This document shows positions 23,291 to 35,400 of a stretch of DNA of 55,037 nucleotides, piece by piece. Every line of letters starts with the position of its first letter. Position 1 is the stretch's first letter. The position numbers and the translations under genes are program-made. This DNA comes from Branchiostoma floridae (Eukaryota; Chordata; Leptocardii; Amphioxiformes; Branchiostomatidae): NCBI RefSeq assembly GCF_000003815.2, contig NC_049984.1:16042381-16097417 (forward strand), in the 5' to 3' direction. The notes beneath the pieces are model-generated. The model was not told the origin of the DNA and did no database searches. It saw only the letters and a list, made by a program, of their open reading frames with translations.

Positions 23291-24151
23291 ACCTTCATCA
23301 ATGAAATACAGATAGCTATTTGAAGTTGTTTTGAAATTAAATATGTAATGTGGTAAACTATCTCCAGCCTTTGAGTACATTGTATATGATTTGTATATGA
23401 CGTTTTGATGATGAAAGTCAGGCATAGATCTGGCAACACTACCTTGAATGTGCTTACAGTATTGAACTACAATGTATCATGAAAATGATGATGGAATTAT
23501 TAAAACATTTAATAATGTAGGTACGGATTCTGGTATCACGGAAGTAAATTATGCAACACGCTATAACAGTAGTTCCATTTGTAGTGTGATTTTTACACTA
23601 TTATTACCTCGGTGAACGGTAGGTTATTGTAAGTGGTGTGCCTGTGATTTTGCATTATGTATTTTCCATATGCTAGTCAAATTTTTACCACTTAGTGATG
23701 GGAATTAAAGAGTCCAATTATTTCCAAATATCAATGCAATCTATGCGGGCGTTCTCGAGTTATGCTGTTCATCTACATACACACAGTCATATACACAAAC
23801 GTTACCAAAACATTCTTGCTGAAGGTAAAATAAATATATTCACTTCTTCAGGCACTATATAAATCCAGTACATGTATTTCAACCCACACTTATGTTTTAA
23901 GAATTGCCACGGGAAGACATTGGGTGTGTCGCACATGGGTTCCATTAATTACAAGGGTGTGAAACATGTTTAGAACGTTTTGACGCGTACCACATCCCGT
24001 CTAGGAACTGGACTACTAACAATAATATCAATGCGTAACAGCGAAAAATAAATTTAGAAACATTAGGCTTCCTTCTTATCAAAGGAAGCATTCCTAAGAT
24101 TATCGTGGAACCTTGTCTATAACTAAGCCGTCCCAGTGAAAGTAACACCTT

Positions 24152-24265
24152 ACCTGGTTGAGAAACAAAGTCTTCACCTGGTGACAGTGTCCTCAAAAGT
24201 GAATACACGTTGACATCTACGCGCGCCAAGAGAAGCAACGGCAGCAAATTTGTTATGGCAATCAA
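24152..24265 (-). CDS. Possible orphan first exon with signal peptide
   Basis: On the minus strand an ATG at 24265 opens MIAITNLLPLLLLARVDVN and continues to SQPG at a CAG|GTAAGG donor (exon end near 24152). The hydrophobic start looks like a signal peptide. I found no matching next exon, so this may be chance. Confidence 0.2.
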
Positions 24266-24509
24266 ACTATTATTGAACTAATATTCAGTACGTGGAGCGC
24301 CATAGGCGCGCCATCCTAGAGAGTCCGGGCCGGGCATGCTGCCCAAGAAAATGTTGAAATCTTAAACGCTATTTCCTGTACTTTGAGGGGCAAGTAATTT
24401 GCTGGCAGACTAAGCCATGTTTGATGGAATTTCTATTAAAAATACACAAGGTTTAAGCTTAAGTTATTGATGGCATGATTGTTCTGAATTTTGTAGAACA
24501 TATGAAGTC

Positions 24510-24695
24510 CTACATCTCGTTTCTTCTCTGCCAACATGACAGGATCATGGCCCAATCAAGCGAAGTCAGGTTGTTTGATACGCTTGATTGCCGACGATAA
24601 CGGTGAAGGACAAAACGTGCAGCTCTTCTTTGTATGGCCTCGAGAGTTTTGATATTGACTGTTATGTGTGCAGTGGATACCATACCGCTAAGCAA
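24510..24695 (-). mobile_element. LINE ORF2 C-terminal fragment
   Basis: The frame contains LEAIQRRAARFVLHRYRR and SLDWAMI, the conserved C-terminal region of non-LTR retrotransposon reverse transcriptase proteins. It is truncated on both sides. Confidence 0.7.
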
Positions 24696-25477
24696 GGGAG
24701 GTCCGGAGAAACCTACCGTTATGCAGCTTGGTGATCGAACCGAAAGAAACTATTTTTTTTTGCCTCAAACTAATACCTATGCCAAAATAACGTCAATACG
24801 CAAATCATACTGATGTGAAAATACATGTGTGAGCCCCACCCAAGCGGCTATGAGCCATGAGTCAGTGGGCTGTGCTAAAAATAATCTGCATAAATTATTC
24901 ATTTTTCAATTTCATAATGTTACATAGAGTTGACAAGATGATAACCTGCGTTCTTATACATGATGTTGCTCGCATGTGTTGCTATGGCATTTTACCGCAT
25001 ATAGAACTTCACGTATATAGACTCGTAAACGATTGAACTTAGATTTAGAACTTCTCGTAACTCAACGAGGTAACGTCTGGTGATCTCAGCAAAACGTCAG
25101 CTGCGGAAACCGACAAACCATTCGCCAAGCCGGGCGCTCGTACGGTATGACTTTATAATGACAATGATCTTTATTGCATTATTCCTACCCAGCATAGGCT
25201 GAATGCAAATAAAAGAGGGTACATTTTATATTTTCTAAAATCTACAGAGTCTCTTCTCTCTTTTTAAAACTTGTGTAAACAAACTTGCAGAGCTTTTCCA
25301 GTACGTTGTACTTTTATAGTCAGCGTAATGTAGCAAAACATTTCGTCCTTGCTTAAACATGCATATTCATGATCTATTGACAGGCCCTCCCAACATTGCC
25401 GGCCCTTCTGTGCAGAGAGGCCAGACTGACACAGCCCATGTGGACAGCGGAGTTTGTGTTGTACGGAGTACGGTAAG

Positions 25478-26448
25478 ATGGAGGGGCAACAGTTCGCCGC
25501 TGGAATCCTCTACTGTTTGATGTGTGCTACAGGTAGGGACTGTACCAGCTACAGAAATAGTGACAATTCAAGTATCAAAGTTTGATACTTGAAGGATTTA
25601 TGTAGTCAACTCTTCGTACTTCCCTAGACTCGTAGAACTATCATAACATGGAATTCGTTGCCATCAAGTACAGAAGGAGCATCCATCCACTAGATAGCTT
25701 CGATTAATATTTGCAGGCAGATGTGTACAGATTATGTGTGACGGGTCGTTCAGTGTGATATAACCAGCTACATGCGAAGCTGTTATGTTACGTATACGTC
25801 GAATGATTATATCGGCGATACAGATAGACAGACTGATCAGGATATAGAAAGAGGAAGTGTGGTTCTAATTTATTATGATCAAAATGCCAAAACATGTTCA
25901 ACAAGAGTTCAACGAAAACATCCCGTCGCCGAATAATCATGCCTTTATTAAGACTGTTAGGTCTTATTCATGTATTACTAAATAGTACCTACCCCAATAG
26001 CAAATGATGATGGGAGGGGGGGGGGGGGGGTGCATCATGCATGTGTTCATATCTCGTCATGTGTGATGCAGACATGAACCAGTAATCATGTCGCAGAAGT
26101 CGATTAATTGTACTGAGCTGCATCAATAATTGATTCATCGCTTTACCGTTGTTTATAACAACACGAGTGTGCAGTTGTATTAGTATTTTGTCCAGTCAGT
26201 CAGTTTAACCAGTAAACTAAATGTCCATAAAACGATAAGACGTCAGTATATTTTACTTGCTTTGGCCTAAAATGAAATTTTGGCTCATTGAATAACTTTG
26301 TTTATAAGTACAAACTTCAAGCATTTGTTGTTGTTTTTATTTATATCTTTTATTTTATTTTTTTTCTGTTCAGTTCCCGTCGTCGATTCACAGTCGTATG
26401 ACTCCGGTTACGACTATTTCTTTAGCTTTGACGATTCATCTTATGAAC
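25478..26448 (+). CDS. Mosaic receptor exons 1–2: signal peptide and acidic/aromatic linker
   Basis: Exon 1 encodes [18 protein letters not shown], a short hydrophobic leader typical of a signal peptide. Exon 2 (26374–26448) encodes a Tyr/Phe/Asp/Ser-rich linker containing [16 protein letters not shown]. Both introns are phase 1. The ATG follows a GTAAG at 25473; an upstream 5' UTR exon ending there is possible. Confidence 0.65.
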
Positions 26449-29400
26449 GTGAGTAACAAATATAGTACGGGTTAACTACTAGATGGTTAGCTACTTAGTT
26501 CTCTCTTTTCAAGCAGGGCCTCTCTTGCGTAGAAACTTTTCATATCATGTGCTAAAAGACAAGTTGTAAGTAATTGTACCTGTTTTAACGCCTCATACAC
26601 CGCGGTCAATTACTTAGTTCTGTTTAAGACGAAGTGTTTCTTGTACTTGTACGCTATACCAAAGACGTTGACATGGTTGATTATCATTCTCGAACTAGAG
26701 TTCGGTGACCTCATACCTCTATAGAATACATTTTATGCAAATGCTTACTCTCATTTGCATGATTTTTTATGCATAGTGATATTCACCTTTAACTAACTAA
26801 CACAAGTCACAAGAAGAAAGTATCCATCATTTATGATTCAGCGGTTTCGTCATTTTGTGTTGTTTATGCAAATGAGTTTCCATTTGCATGAAGCCGCTAG
26901 GGGCCCCAATTCTAATCATTTTTAAAAGGCTAAAAGGCGCATATCACTCCGCGACACATGGGGCGTCACTGAAACATTCCAATTTCAGCTGTACTATCCA
27001 GAGGGGGGTTTCGGTTTCCAGATTTGAAATTTGCCTCATAGAGAAAGCCAGGCATTTCAATATTTGCTCTTTCGATGAAGTTTAACAATGTGGATATTTC
27101 CACCGTCCAAAATGGCTACGAACAAGAACGAACCGACCAAACTACTGTAAATGCATTTAAGTTCGCGGGGATTTAATTTCGCGGTAGCGGGAAAAATTAC
27201 TTTTCGCGGTGGTTTTAAATTCGCGGTAGCACCATGCACTGTAGTCTATTTCAACCATGAAAAAATGTTCGCGGTGGTTTTAAATTCGCGGTAAAGTGGC
27301 CACCGCGAAAAACGCGAACATAAATCCACCGCGAACATTTCTGCATTTACAGTATAATGATTTCTTTTGATACAGTAACCCTCTACGAAATACTGTCTCT
27401 TCTACACAAAATTACATTTGTTATGGTATTGGATGGGAAAAGAAAGTGAGATCGTGTGGCGCAATCGGCAGTGCGTTGGGATCAAGCCGAATGGGTCCCG
27501 AGTTCGAATCCTGCCGTGTCACCGATCTTGTGCCCTTGGGAAGGGCACTAGACGGCTTTCCTCACTTAACTCAGGTGAAAAATGAGTACCTAATTTCGGC
27601 TAGGGCCGTCCCTCGGATAGGACGTTAAAGGGAGGTCCCGTGTCTGGGGAGAGCCGCACCCCACGCACGTTAAAGAACCCACCACACCTTCCCCAAAATA
27701 TGTGGCATATTAACGGACTTGAACTCAGAACTCTGGGTCATACATAGGCAAACCACCCTTCCGTTACGTTATATGACCCAGAAAGTAAGAGGATTTTACT
27801 AGCCGTTGATAAATTGATGAACGTGTATCTCATTCCTTAGAGCCCAGTATGCCTGAATGTGGAGCTGACCTGACGGCTCCCTCTGGAGGCCCTGTGACGT
27901 CACCGAACTATCCTAGTTACTATGGCAACCATGAGAATTGCGAGTGGAGCATTACGGTACCAGAAGGAAGCGTCATTCGTCTAACGTTCGACACTTTCAA
28001 CACTGAGAAGAAATTTGACCCCCTGTCTATCTACGATGGATCTGATGATAGTGCTCCGCAGTTACAAAGGTAGTAAAATTTAAGTACTACAGTCAAACCT
28101 GTATTAGGGGCCACCTCTACAGAGGGGCCACCTGTCCATAGTGGCCACTTTTTGTCGGTCCCTTGGGTATTTTATCTACAAGTTGCCACCTCTATACAGA
28201 GGCCACCTGTCTATAGTGGCCAAATTTGTCCGGTCCCTTGAGTGGCCGCTATAGACAGGCTTGACTGTACTAGATACATTATAACACATTTACGTCATCC
28301 ATACATGTCGCATAATTGATTAATCTGTACACCTGGCCATGGAGTATATTTCTACCCAAAACTGTTGCAACGTTACCTGTCATTTCAGCAAAATTATCAG
28401 AACCGTTGTACCAGGGTAGCTGGAGAACCCTTGCTCAGACATTTATCTTATCTTATTTTTTCCTCCCAATTAGGCCACGTTGATTTGATTATATGGATGA
28501 CATCCACGCTCGCACCAATTTTCGGCCATTTCCAAAAAAAAAAAAGTTTTCGACCACACAATAAATTGTGCAAAGCAGCTGTAAAATGAGCACAAATATT
28601 CCGTAGATTGAAAAAAAAGTATCAGAAAACAGATATCTAATGCCATAGAATGCCAAAATGAATCTAAAGTCAAAGAATAAGATGTGAAAGGACAGAGAAA
28701 AAAAATCTATTGTTGGTTGGGGGAGGTACCAGTACAGAAAATTCAGGTCCAGAGGATCATTTCAAGGTCCGGACATGAACCTGGACCTGATTGTCTGTGG
28801 AAACTTGAGAACTGGCAATACTCAAAACAATGGTAATTGGTCAATTTTGCTACAAAGGAATCTGTTTGGTGGATTATTGGACTCCCACTGCATTTTAAAA
28901 TCCCATCTCCATGTAATAAAGGCTAAACTGTCTCTGTACCTTTGACTGTAGAAACTTGGTGCAATTGACTATAAACTCTACTTGACTTCGCTCTTGTTGT
29001 CTTCTTGGCCCCCGGTTAGACCCCAACTGGCTGCCGACATAGTGTGTCCATTTTGTAATTGGCGAAACCTGTTCCTTTGTTGTTGTTTTTTCAGGTCTGT
29101 TTTTTTCGGATTGGTCCAAGAAGAAAAAAATGTTTTGCACCCGTATGATGTACTGGTCCCTACACCTACATTGTAAATGTTGGTATACCATACTATGTGT
29201 GTTTAGTCCTATGTTCAACCTTCCTGGCCACTTTGATTTCATACTGAAGGCAACTTTTTTTTTTGGCCAAACTTTTTTTTTATTCGCTCGCTCGCATCAG
29301 TTTTGGAGTTCCCGGAGGATGTCATCCATATAATCAAATCAACATGGCCTTAGTTAGGCCAAGTAGATTCTATGGATGGTATCCTCTGCAAACTGCAGAA

Positions 29401-32400
29401 ATAGCGAGATAGGACGAAAGAAACAAGATGCATATATGGGTGAAAAAACATGATGGCTGCATTTTCAAAATAGACACGATAAACGTTGTAACATGAATCA
29501 AAGGGGCAAAACATGATACCACAGCCATCAAACCAACAAGGCATTTAATCCGTATTCAAGACGTGCGCTGGTGTAGTAAAAGTGACACTAGTGTGGTAGA
29601 CTGGTATCACTTATAAAGTTGGCAACTACACTCATGTGGCTTCCTTGGTGTCCTCTATTGGTGCCACTTTTCCAACTGTCCAACTAGTTAGTTTCGCTTC
29701 TATAACTACAGCCATGGCTATCTATCTAGTGTCACTTCTACAAGTAATCATAGGGCCTTAGCACAACATATTTGCTCATTTGGGTAATTTGTCGTCATGT
29801 TGACCAAAGAAAAAAATTCTTGTCATCCATAAAAGTGTCGGAAACCAAAGTCACCTCAAAACTTCAAGGAAAACAGGAACCATACAATCTTTTACTAGTT
29901 AGGAATAGAATATTGATTATTTATATTCCCGCTCTGCAGGTTAACAGGGGAACAGTCAGTCAGCCCCATCACCAGCACGTCTAACATGATGTTCCTGAGG
30001 TTTACATCTGACTACAGAGTCACGGCTCCGGGATTCCAGTTCTCCTACATAAGTAATGTTATTTTTTCGTGTTATGTTCAATACAAATTGTTCTATTATT
30101 CTTTGGGGCTGTTCGAGTGTTTTTAAAGATCCGCATGGTATTTAAAGTTCATCTATGTTGGTAAATTAGTAGATGGATTATTTACGAAACAGGCACCATT
30201 TTCGAGCAAATGCAGCATATTTCAACCATCTCCGACCTCATGCAAAATTGACTGTTCCCAAAGTGTATGTCAAAAAAGTCAACACATTTTCGGATGGAAA
30301 ATGACCCCAAACCTCTAAACAAACCATTTTGACGTAGCGTTCGCAAAAGGTGTAAACAAAGTCCTGTTGGCATAGGTTGACGGCATTCCTGTAGCACATT
30401 TCAGATAATAAGGCTGGCTCATTGGCTGATCACTTGATTGGATCAGACAGACACACCAGGGAGACCTAGCGATCGTTTACCTCGGCACTGCAAGTCAAAA
30501 ATACCCCCACAAAAAAACTGAATTATTAAATCATTTTAAAGTGTTTTAAGCCGACTATAATTCACGAATCCTTTTAATAAACATCTAGTGCACCCTATAC
30601 CAAATTAAAGGTCATTTGGCCTGAACACCTCAATGAAATCATTTTAAAAGAAGATATGAAAAAAAATGTATAAAGACTGTGCCTGGTCATTTGGCCCAGA
30701 AATGACAGAGATAAATTGATTTGAAGATTTTACAGTAGAAGAAGAAGAAAGATGAGAAACATCAGGAAAGGCAAGATATTTCAACCCATGCCATACCTGT
30801 GGTTAAGGCTTGAAATGTAAAAAAAATTGACCTTTACCTAACGAAAGATAGTTATGACTTACCCGGATTTCTTTGCAAGAGGGGTACAAAGGGGGCTGTG
30901 TACGGTACATCCCAGTTCAACGTCCAATACTGAACAGAGACGGGGGGTGACACCGGTTATCTGGCACTTAGGACTCGCTGCTGCAGTCACGTTTATCAAA
31001 CGCCACGCCCCGGAAGCTGCATTGGACGGTTCCATTCCATGAACAAGATTGACGAAGTCGGCCAAAAATAGTCTTAATTACCTTTAGTGGTAAATTTTAA
31101 CTTTAAAATGAAGAACAAGTCACTGCAAGGAAGGACATTAATACTTTTTGCACCTTTTTTTTCTCAGGCTATGCTGCGGGTTATTGCTGGGATCCTGGTG
31201 TGCCCACAAATGGGAACAGGAACAACAGTTACAGCGGTCTCTTTATGCATGGACAGGCAGTCAGGTACACTTGTAGGGCCGAGTACATACTGTGGGGGAC
31301 CGCCAATATCACCTGCCGATCTGACGGGACATGGAGCGATGCTACACCGACTTGTGAAAGTAAGGCCATGTTGATTTGATTATATGGATGGCATCCTCCG
31401 GGAACCCAGAAACTGATGCCAGCGCGTGAATAAAAAGTTTGACCAAACCAAAGGGCCTTCATTATTAAATCTAAGTGGTTGGAAGATTGAACAAATAACT
31501 GAACACGCAACATATAGTATACCGAACAATATGTTCTTCATTTTTGTTCTTTCACATCTTCTTGGACCTTTTAATATTCTATGACATTTGTATGGCGTTT
31601 CCGACATTTGTTTTTGCAGTACACGGCATATATTTGCTTATTTGGAAGCTGCTTGTTAAGGTTTACAGTATGTCTTTGTGTTATAACACTCTTTGCAATG
31701 GCAATTAATAAGTTTATCATTGCATAGATATAAATATAGAAAAAGTGATTTGTTTGTATTGAATCATGATAAAAATGTCTTTCAAACTCATTTTAACGTT
31801 TATAACCCAGCATTACTTATATGACGTGTTTTTTTTTTTTTTTAAAATTCTCCAGTCGATTTGACAGATGAGGAGGCAGACAGGCATTTGCCTGTTTGCC
31901 AGACCTGCACATGACTTTTTTTTGGTGTGCAATTCCTTCTCCACCCTCTCGTCTATTGGAGCACTAAGTGTCACAACTGTATGCAACGTGTAAATGTCTG
32001 TTATATAACAGGTCTGAAGAGAGTCCGTCTTGTTGGAGGTTCCGTCCCGAACGAAGGCCGCGTGGAGGTCCGACCAGAAAACAGCTTTAACTGGAGCACA
32101 ATTTGTCGGGACCATTTTGACATAAGGGATGCAGAAGTTGTTTGCAGAATGTTGGGCTATGTTAGGGCGAATCGAGTCTACAATCTTGCCCCAGGTAAAA
32201 TTATTTGTCTCGACTTCTTTTCTGTATCTGTATCTGTATCAATATAGCCGGTATAACCCCCCGTAACACACCAGCTTTAATATTAGTTAATGAATGAATG
32301 ATCGAAGCTTATTCCATATTCATGCCCCATTGGGGCTAAATGCAGTCAGTTTGGTACAAAAAGTAGTAAACGCAAAGTTATACATATACTATAGTTTACA

Positions 32401-35400
32401 TGCATCTTCTCTCTTCCTAAAACATTTGTAGATGAACTTACAGAGATTTTCCAGTATATCGTGGTCAGATGATGACATAAGAATGTGAAATACATCATAC
32501 ACTTTAAATAAAGTCTCAAGTCTCTCATTTGAAGCGTTTTGTATATCATTGCAATGTCAATGACTATACTTTTTTGTAAATCTGACAATGTTAAAGGAAA
32601 TCAAGGAGTAGGACCAATTGCAATGGATGACTTACGGTGTGCTGGGAACGAGACTAGTCTGTTTAACTGCTCTTACCCAGGATGGGGAATTCATGACTGC
32701 CGCCATTACCAAGACGTAGGAGTCGTCTGCGGTATGTTAGTGGAATATTTCGTTCATTTCAGTATCGACTTTAAGTTTTAATGAAATGAAACTGCCAATT
32801 ATAGCCATTTCAGAACTACAAAGCGATAGCAACAATAAAAAAGTTTCATTGCAAATTCTTGCTCGAGGACAAGTGACAAAAATGGCAGACGAACAATGTC
32901 AACAGTACTAGTATTGTAAGTGACTACCATAGTCTTAAGACAGCGTGTAGGATGAAGCTTACTGTGAGTTTGACATCTCTTGAAAAGCCGAAGTATCCCA
33001 CTTTTTCTGTAATGAGTGGGGTCTGTGATGTTAGGAGGAGGGTAGTTTTGCCTGTCTGTAAACGTGGAGAGATAAGGGAGAAACTAGGTGGCTTCTTTTA
33101 AGAGCTCTTTTCTTTCTGATTCGTAGAAGGAGCAGTTTAAAAACTTAGATCGACGGCGAATATTTAGGAGAATTTGTCTGCAAATTCAAGCTTAACGTAC
33201 CAAAAATGAAAAGAGCGGTCGGGCCCTAATCGAAACTTATAGAGATGGGGACGTTTTCAACTTCCAGTTGTCATGGCCGCGACCGTTTTTTTTTAATGGC
33301 AGATTTTCATCTATCTTGATGTTTCATCTATTCAAAATTTTGTAGTATCTGATTACCTTGCAATTGTCTACCACACCAAAATAATTGACACTTTTGTTTA
33401 CTTTGGTCAACTTTTTCAGATTTTACTGGTTTTTTTTTAACATTAGCTATTATCTTAGGGCTTAAATATTACGCCTTACTTTGGCGTTATTTAAAACACC
33501 TCCTTACTACAACCAATCCCCGCTATTCCGCTTGTGTCACTAACGAAAGACACCTGATGGCTGTCGGAAGCGTCTGACCGTTTCCAAAATCATATCCAGT
33601 TGCTTGAGTAACTGCTTTTGGGCGTATCTTATTACCTGGATGTCTAACCTTCATCGACGAATCTCAGCTATAGATATGAATACTAATGATGGTATGTTTA
33701 GATCCCAGCAGAGTACGTCTTATTGGAGGTTCGGGCGAAAACGAAGGGCGTGTGGAGGTCCGGCCGACCGACAGTTTCACATGGGGCACGGTTTGTCAGG
33801 ATGATTTTGACAGGAGAGACGCAGCCGTTGTTTGCAGTATGATGGGCTATTCCGCGGTCATCCAAGTTCGCAATGATTCCTACTTTGGCCAAGGTAAGAT
33901 GTCACGCTAGTGCATCTTTATCCGCGGGGGTAACCTATATCAGATTCTGTTCTTATATCAAACTGCAATGGTGTTAAATATTTGGGCAACCTATAAAAGT
34001 TGTTATATCAATTTTTTTTATATTGTGGTTTGAAACCACCGTCCATTGACTTGATATCCTTAAACACCCCCATTTAAAAAACGGATATAGGTTACCCCGC
34101 GGATAAAGATGAACTAGTGTTACCTTGTGTTGTTTAAAGATGAACTGTTAGTCTGTGCAGTCTGCACTTCACATATCATACCTGTTCAAGAAATGTATTT
34201 GGTGGAGGAAAATCCTTGGGTTGTTCTCATAAGCTAATAGTAATAAAAGAGTACATAAAACAGTGGAATGTTCTATAAGTGCAATGTACTAGTATGTCAT
34301 TTCTTGTCAAGTATGACATAAAGAATTATTAAAGCACAGGATTTCATGGTTTTGAACTTGTGACCACTTATCCAGGGTTCTCCTAGATATCTACCAATCA
34401 TCTTGTTTTTGTATGTTTGTCCTTAACTAAATTAAAATGATTTTACCCTCTCGTGATCGATATATGGTGACTGACTAACGACTACTTTTTAAACACAGGA
34501 ACTGGACCCATCTACATGGATGACTTACAATGTGCTGGGGACGAGAGCAGTCTGTTTGAGTGCTCGTACCCGGGGTGGGGGATTCACGACTGTGATCATT
34601 CCCAAGATGCGGGCGTGGTTTGCACAGGTAATTCGTTGAAGCATATCATGGAACTGGAACTGGGGACCTCTGGGCTTGTGCATTCTCCTACGCAGAGACA
34701 TCCAACGGCGCCAGCAAACCGCCTCTTGTCTGCACTCTGCTATCTCAACCGTCACCGTCAGTTCCTGTGGGCGTCGCCACAAACCAGCTGTCAGCCAATC
34801 AGAGAATAGGCCTTTCAGTTTTTAAGAGGGATCTGGCATATATAAGGGTAAGTTGATTGATATTTATAAGCAGGGACTGATGGTGACGGTGAGATAGCAG
34901 AGTACAGACAAGAGGCGGTTTGCTGGTGCCGTTGGATGTCTCTGTGTAGGAGAATGGGCTTGAGCTGAACATCCTACCGTCCTACCACGCACCACCTCAA
35001 AAAAGTCGTAAAAACGAATTGAACTTCAGATGTTTAGAATATCAAAAATGTGTTTTTCATCAATTAGGGAAAACTTTCATGCTGGTTGCTCTCGTATCGA
35101 GTATTCTCGAATACGACGGATCAGAGGTCACTGTCACGGCTTCAAAACTACCCCGGGTGTACTCCCTGGACTACGACCCTGCAACTGAATTTGTATACTT
35201 TATATCGGGCTGGGGCATCTACCGGGTCGGTCGACGTGATGCAAGAAGGGTGGAGACCATTTTGCGAACCAGGCACGTTTGTAAGTGCCTTTTCGCTCTT
35301 TTCCGTTCTTTGTTAGGTCAGGGTCATATTACGTTGCAGGTGACTTCGTAAGATTTGATGTTATTGTAGTAGGATTTCCAAACAGGCTGTGATAGAATCA

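Larger units (their letters stand above)
23291..25477. other. Intergenic region between the DHRS4-like and the mosaic receptor genes
   Basis: It has no well-supported gene. It contains a minus-strand LINE fragment (24510–24695), a possible minus-strand signal-peptide exon (24152–24265), MITE debris near 24330–24420, and a SINE/LINE-like stretch near 25150–25380 related to 32281–32520. The promoter of the mosaic receptor should be at its right end. Confidence 0.45.

Noticed and set aside
25383-25475. Possible coding exon ending just before the mosaic receptor ATG (LPTLPALLCREARLTQP...)
   Set aside because: It has an acceptor and a GTAAGA donor, but its phase does not continue into exon 26374. 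A 5' UTR exon remains possible.
26011-26035. Poly-G run, and poly-C runs near 43050 and 46985
   Set aside because: Simple homopolymers in introns with no further structure.
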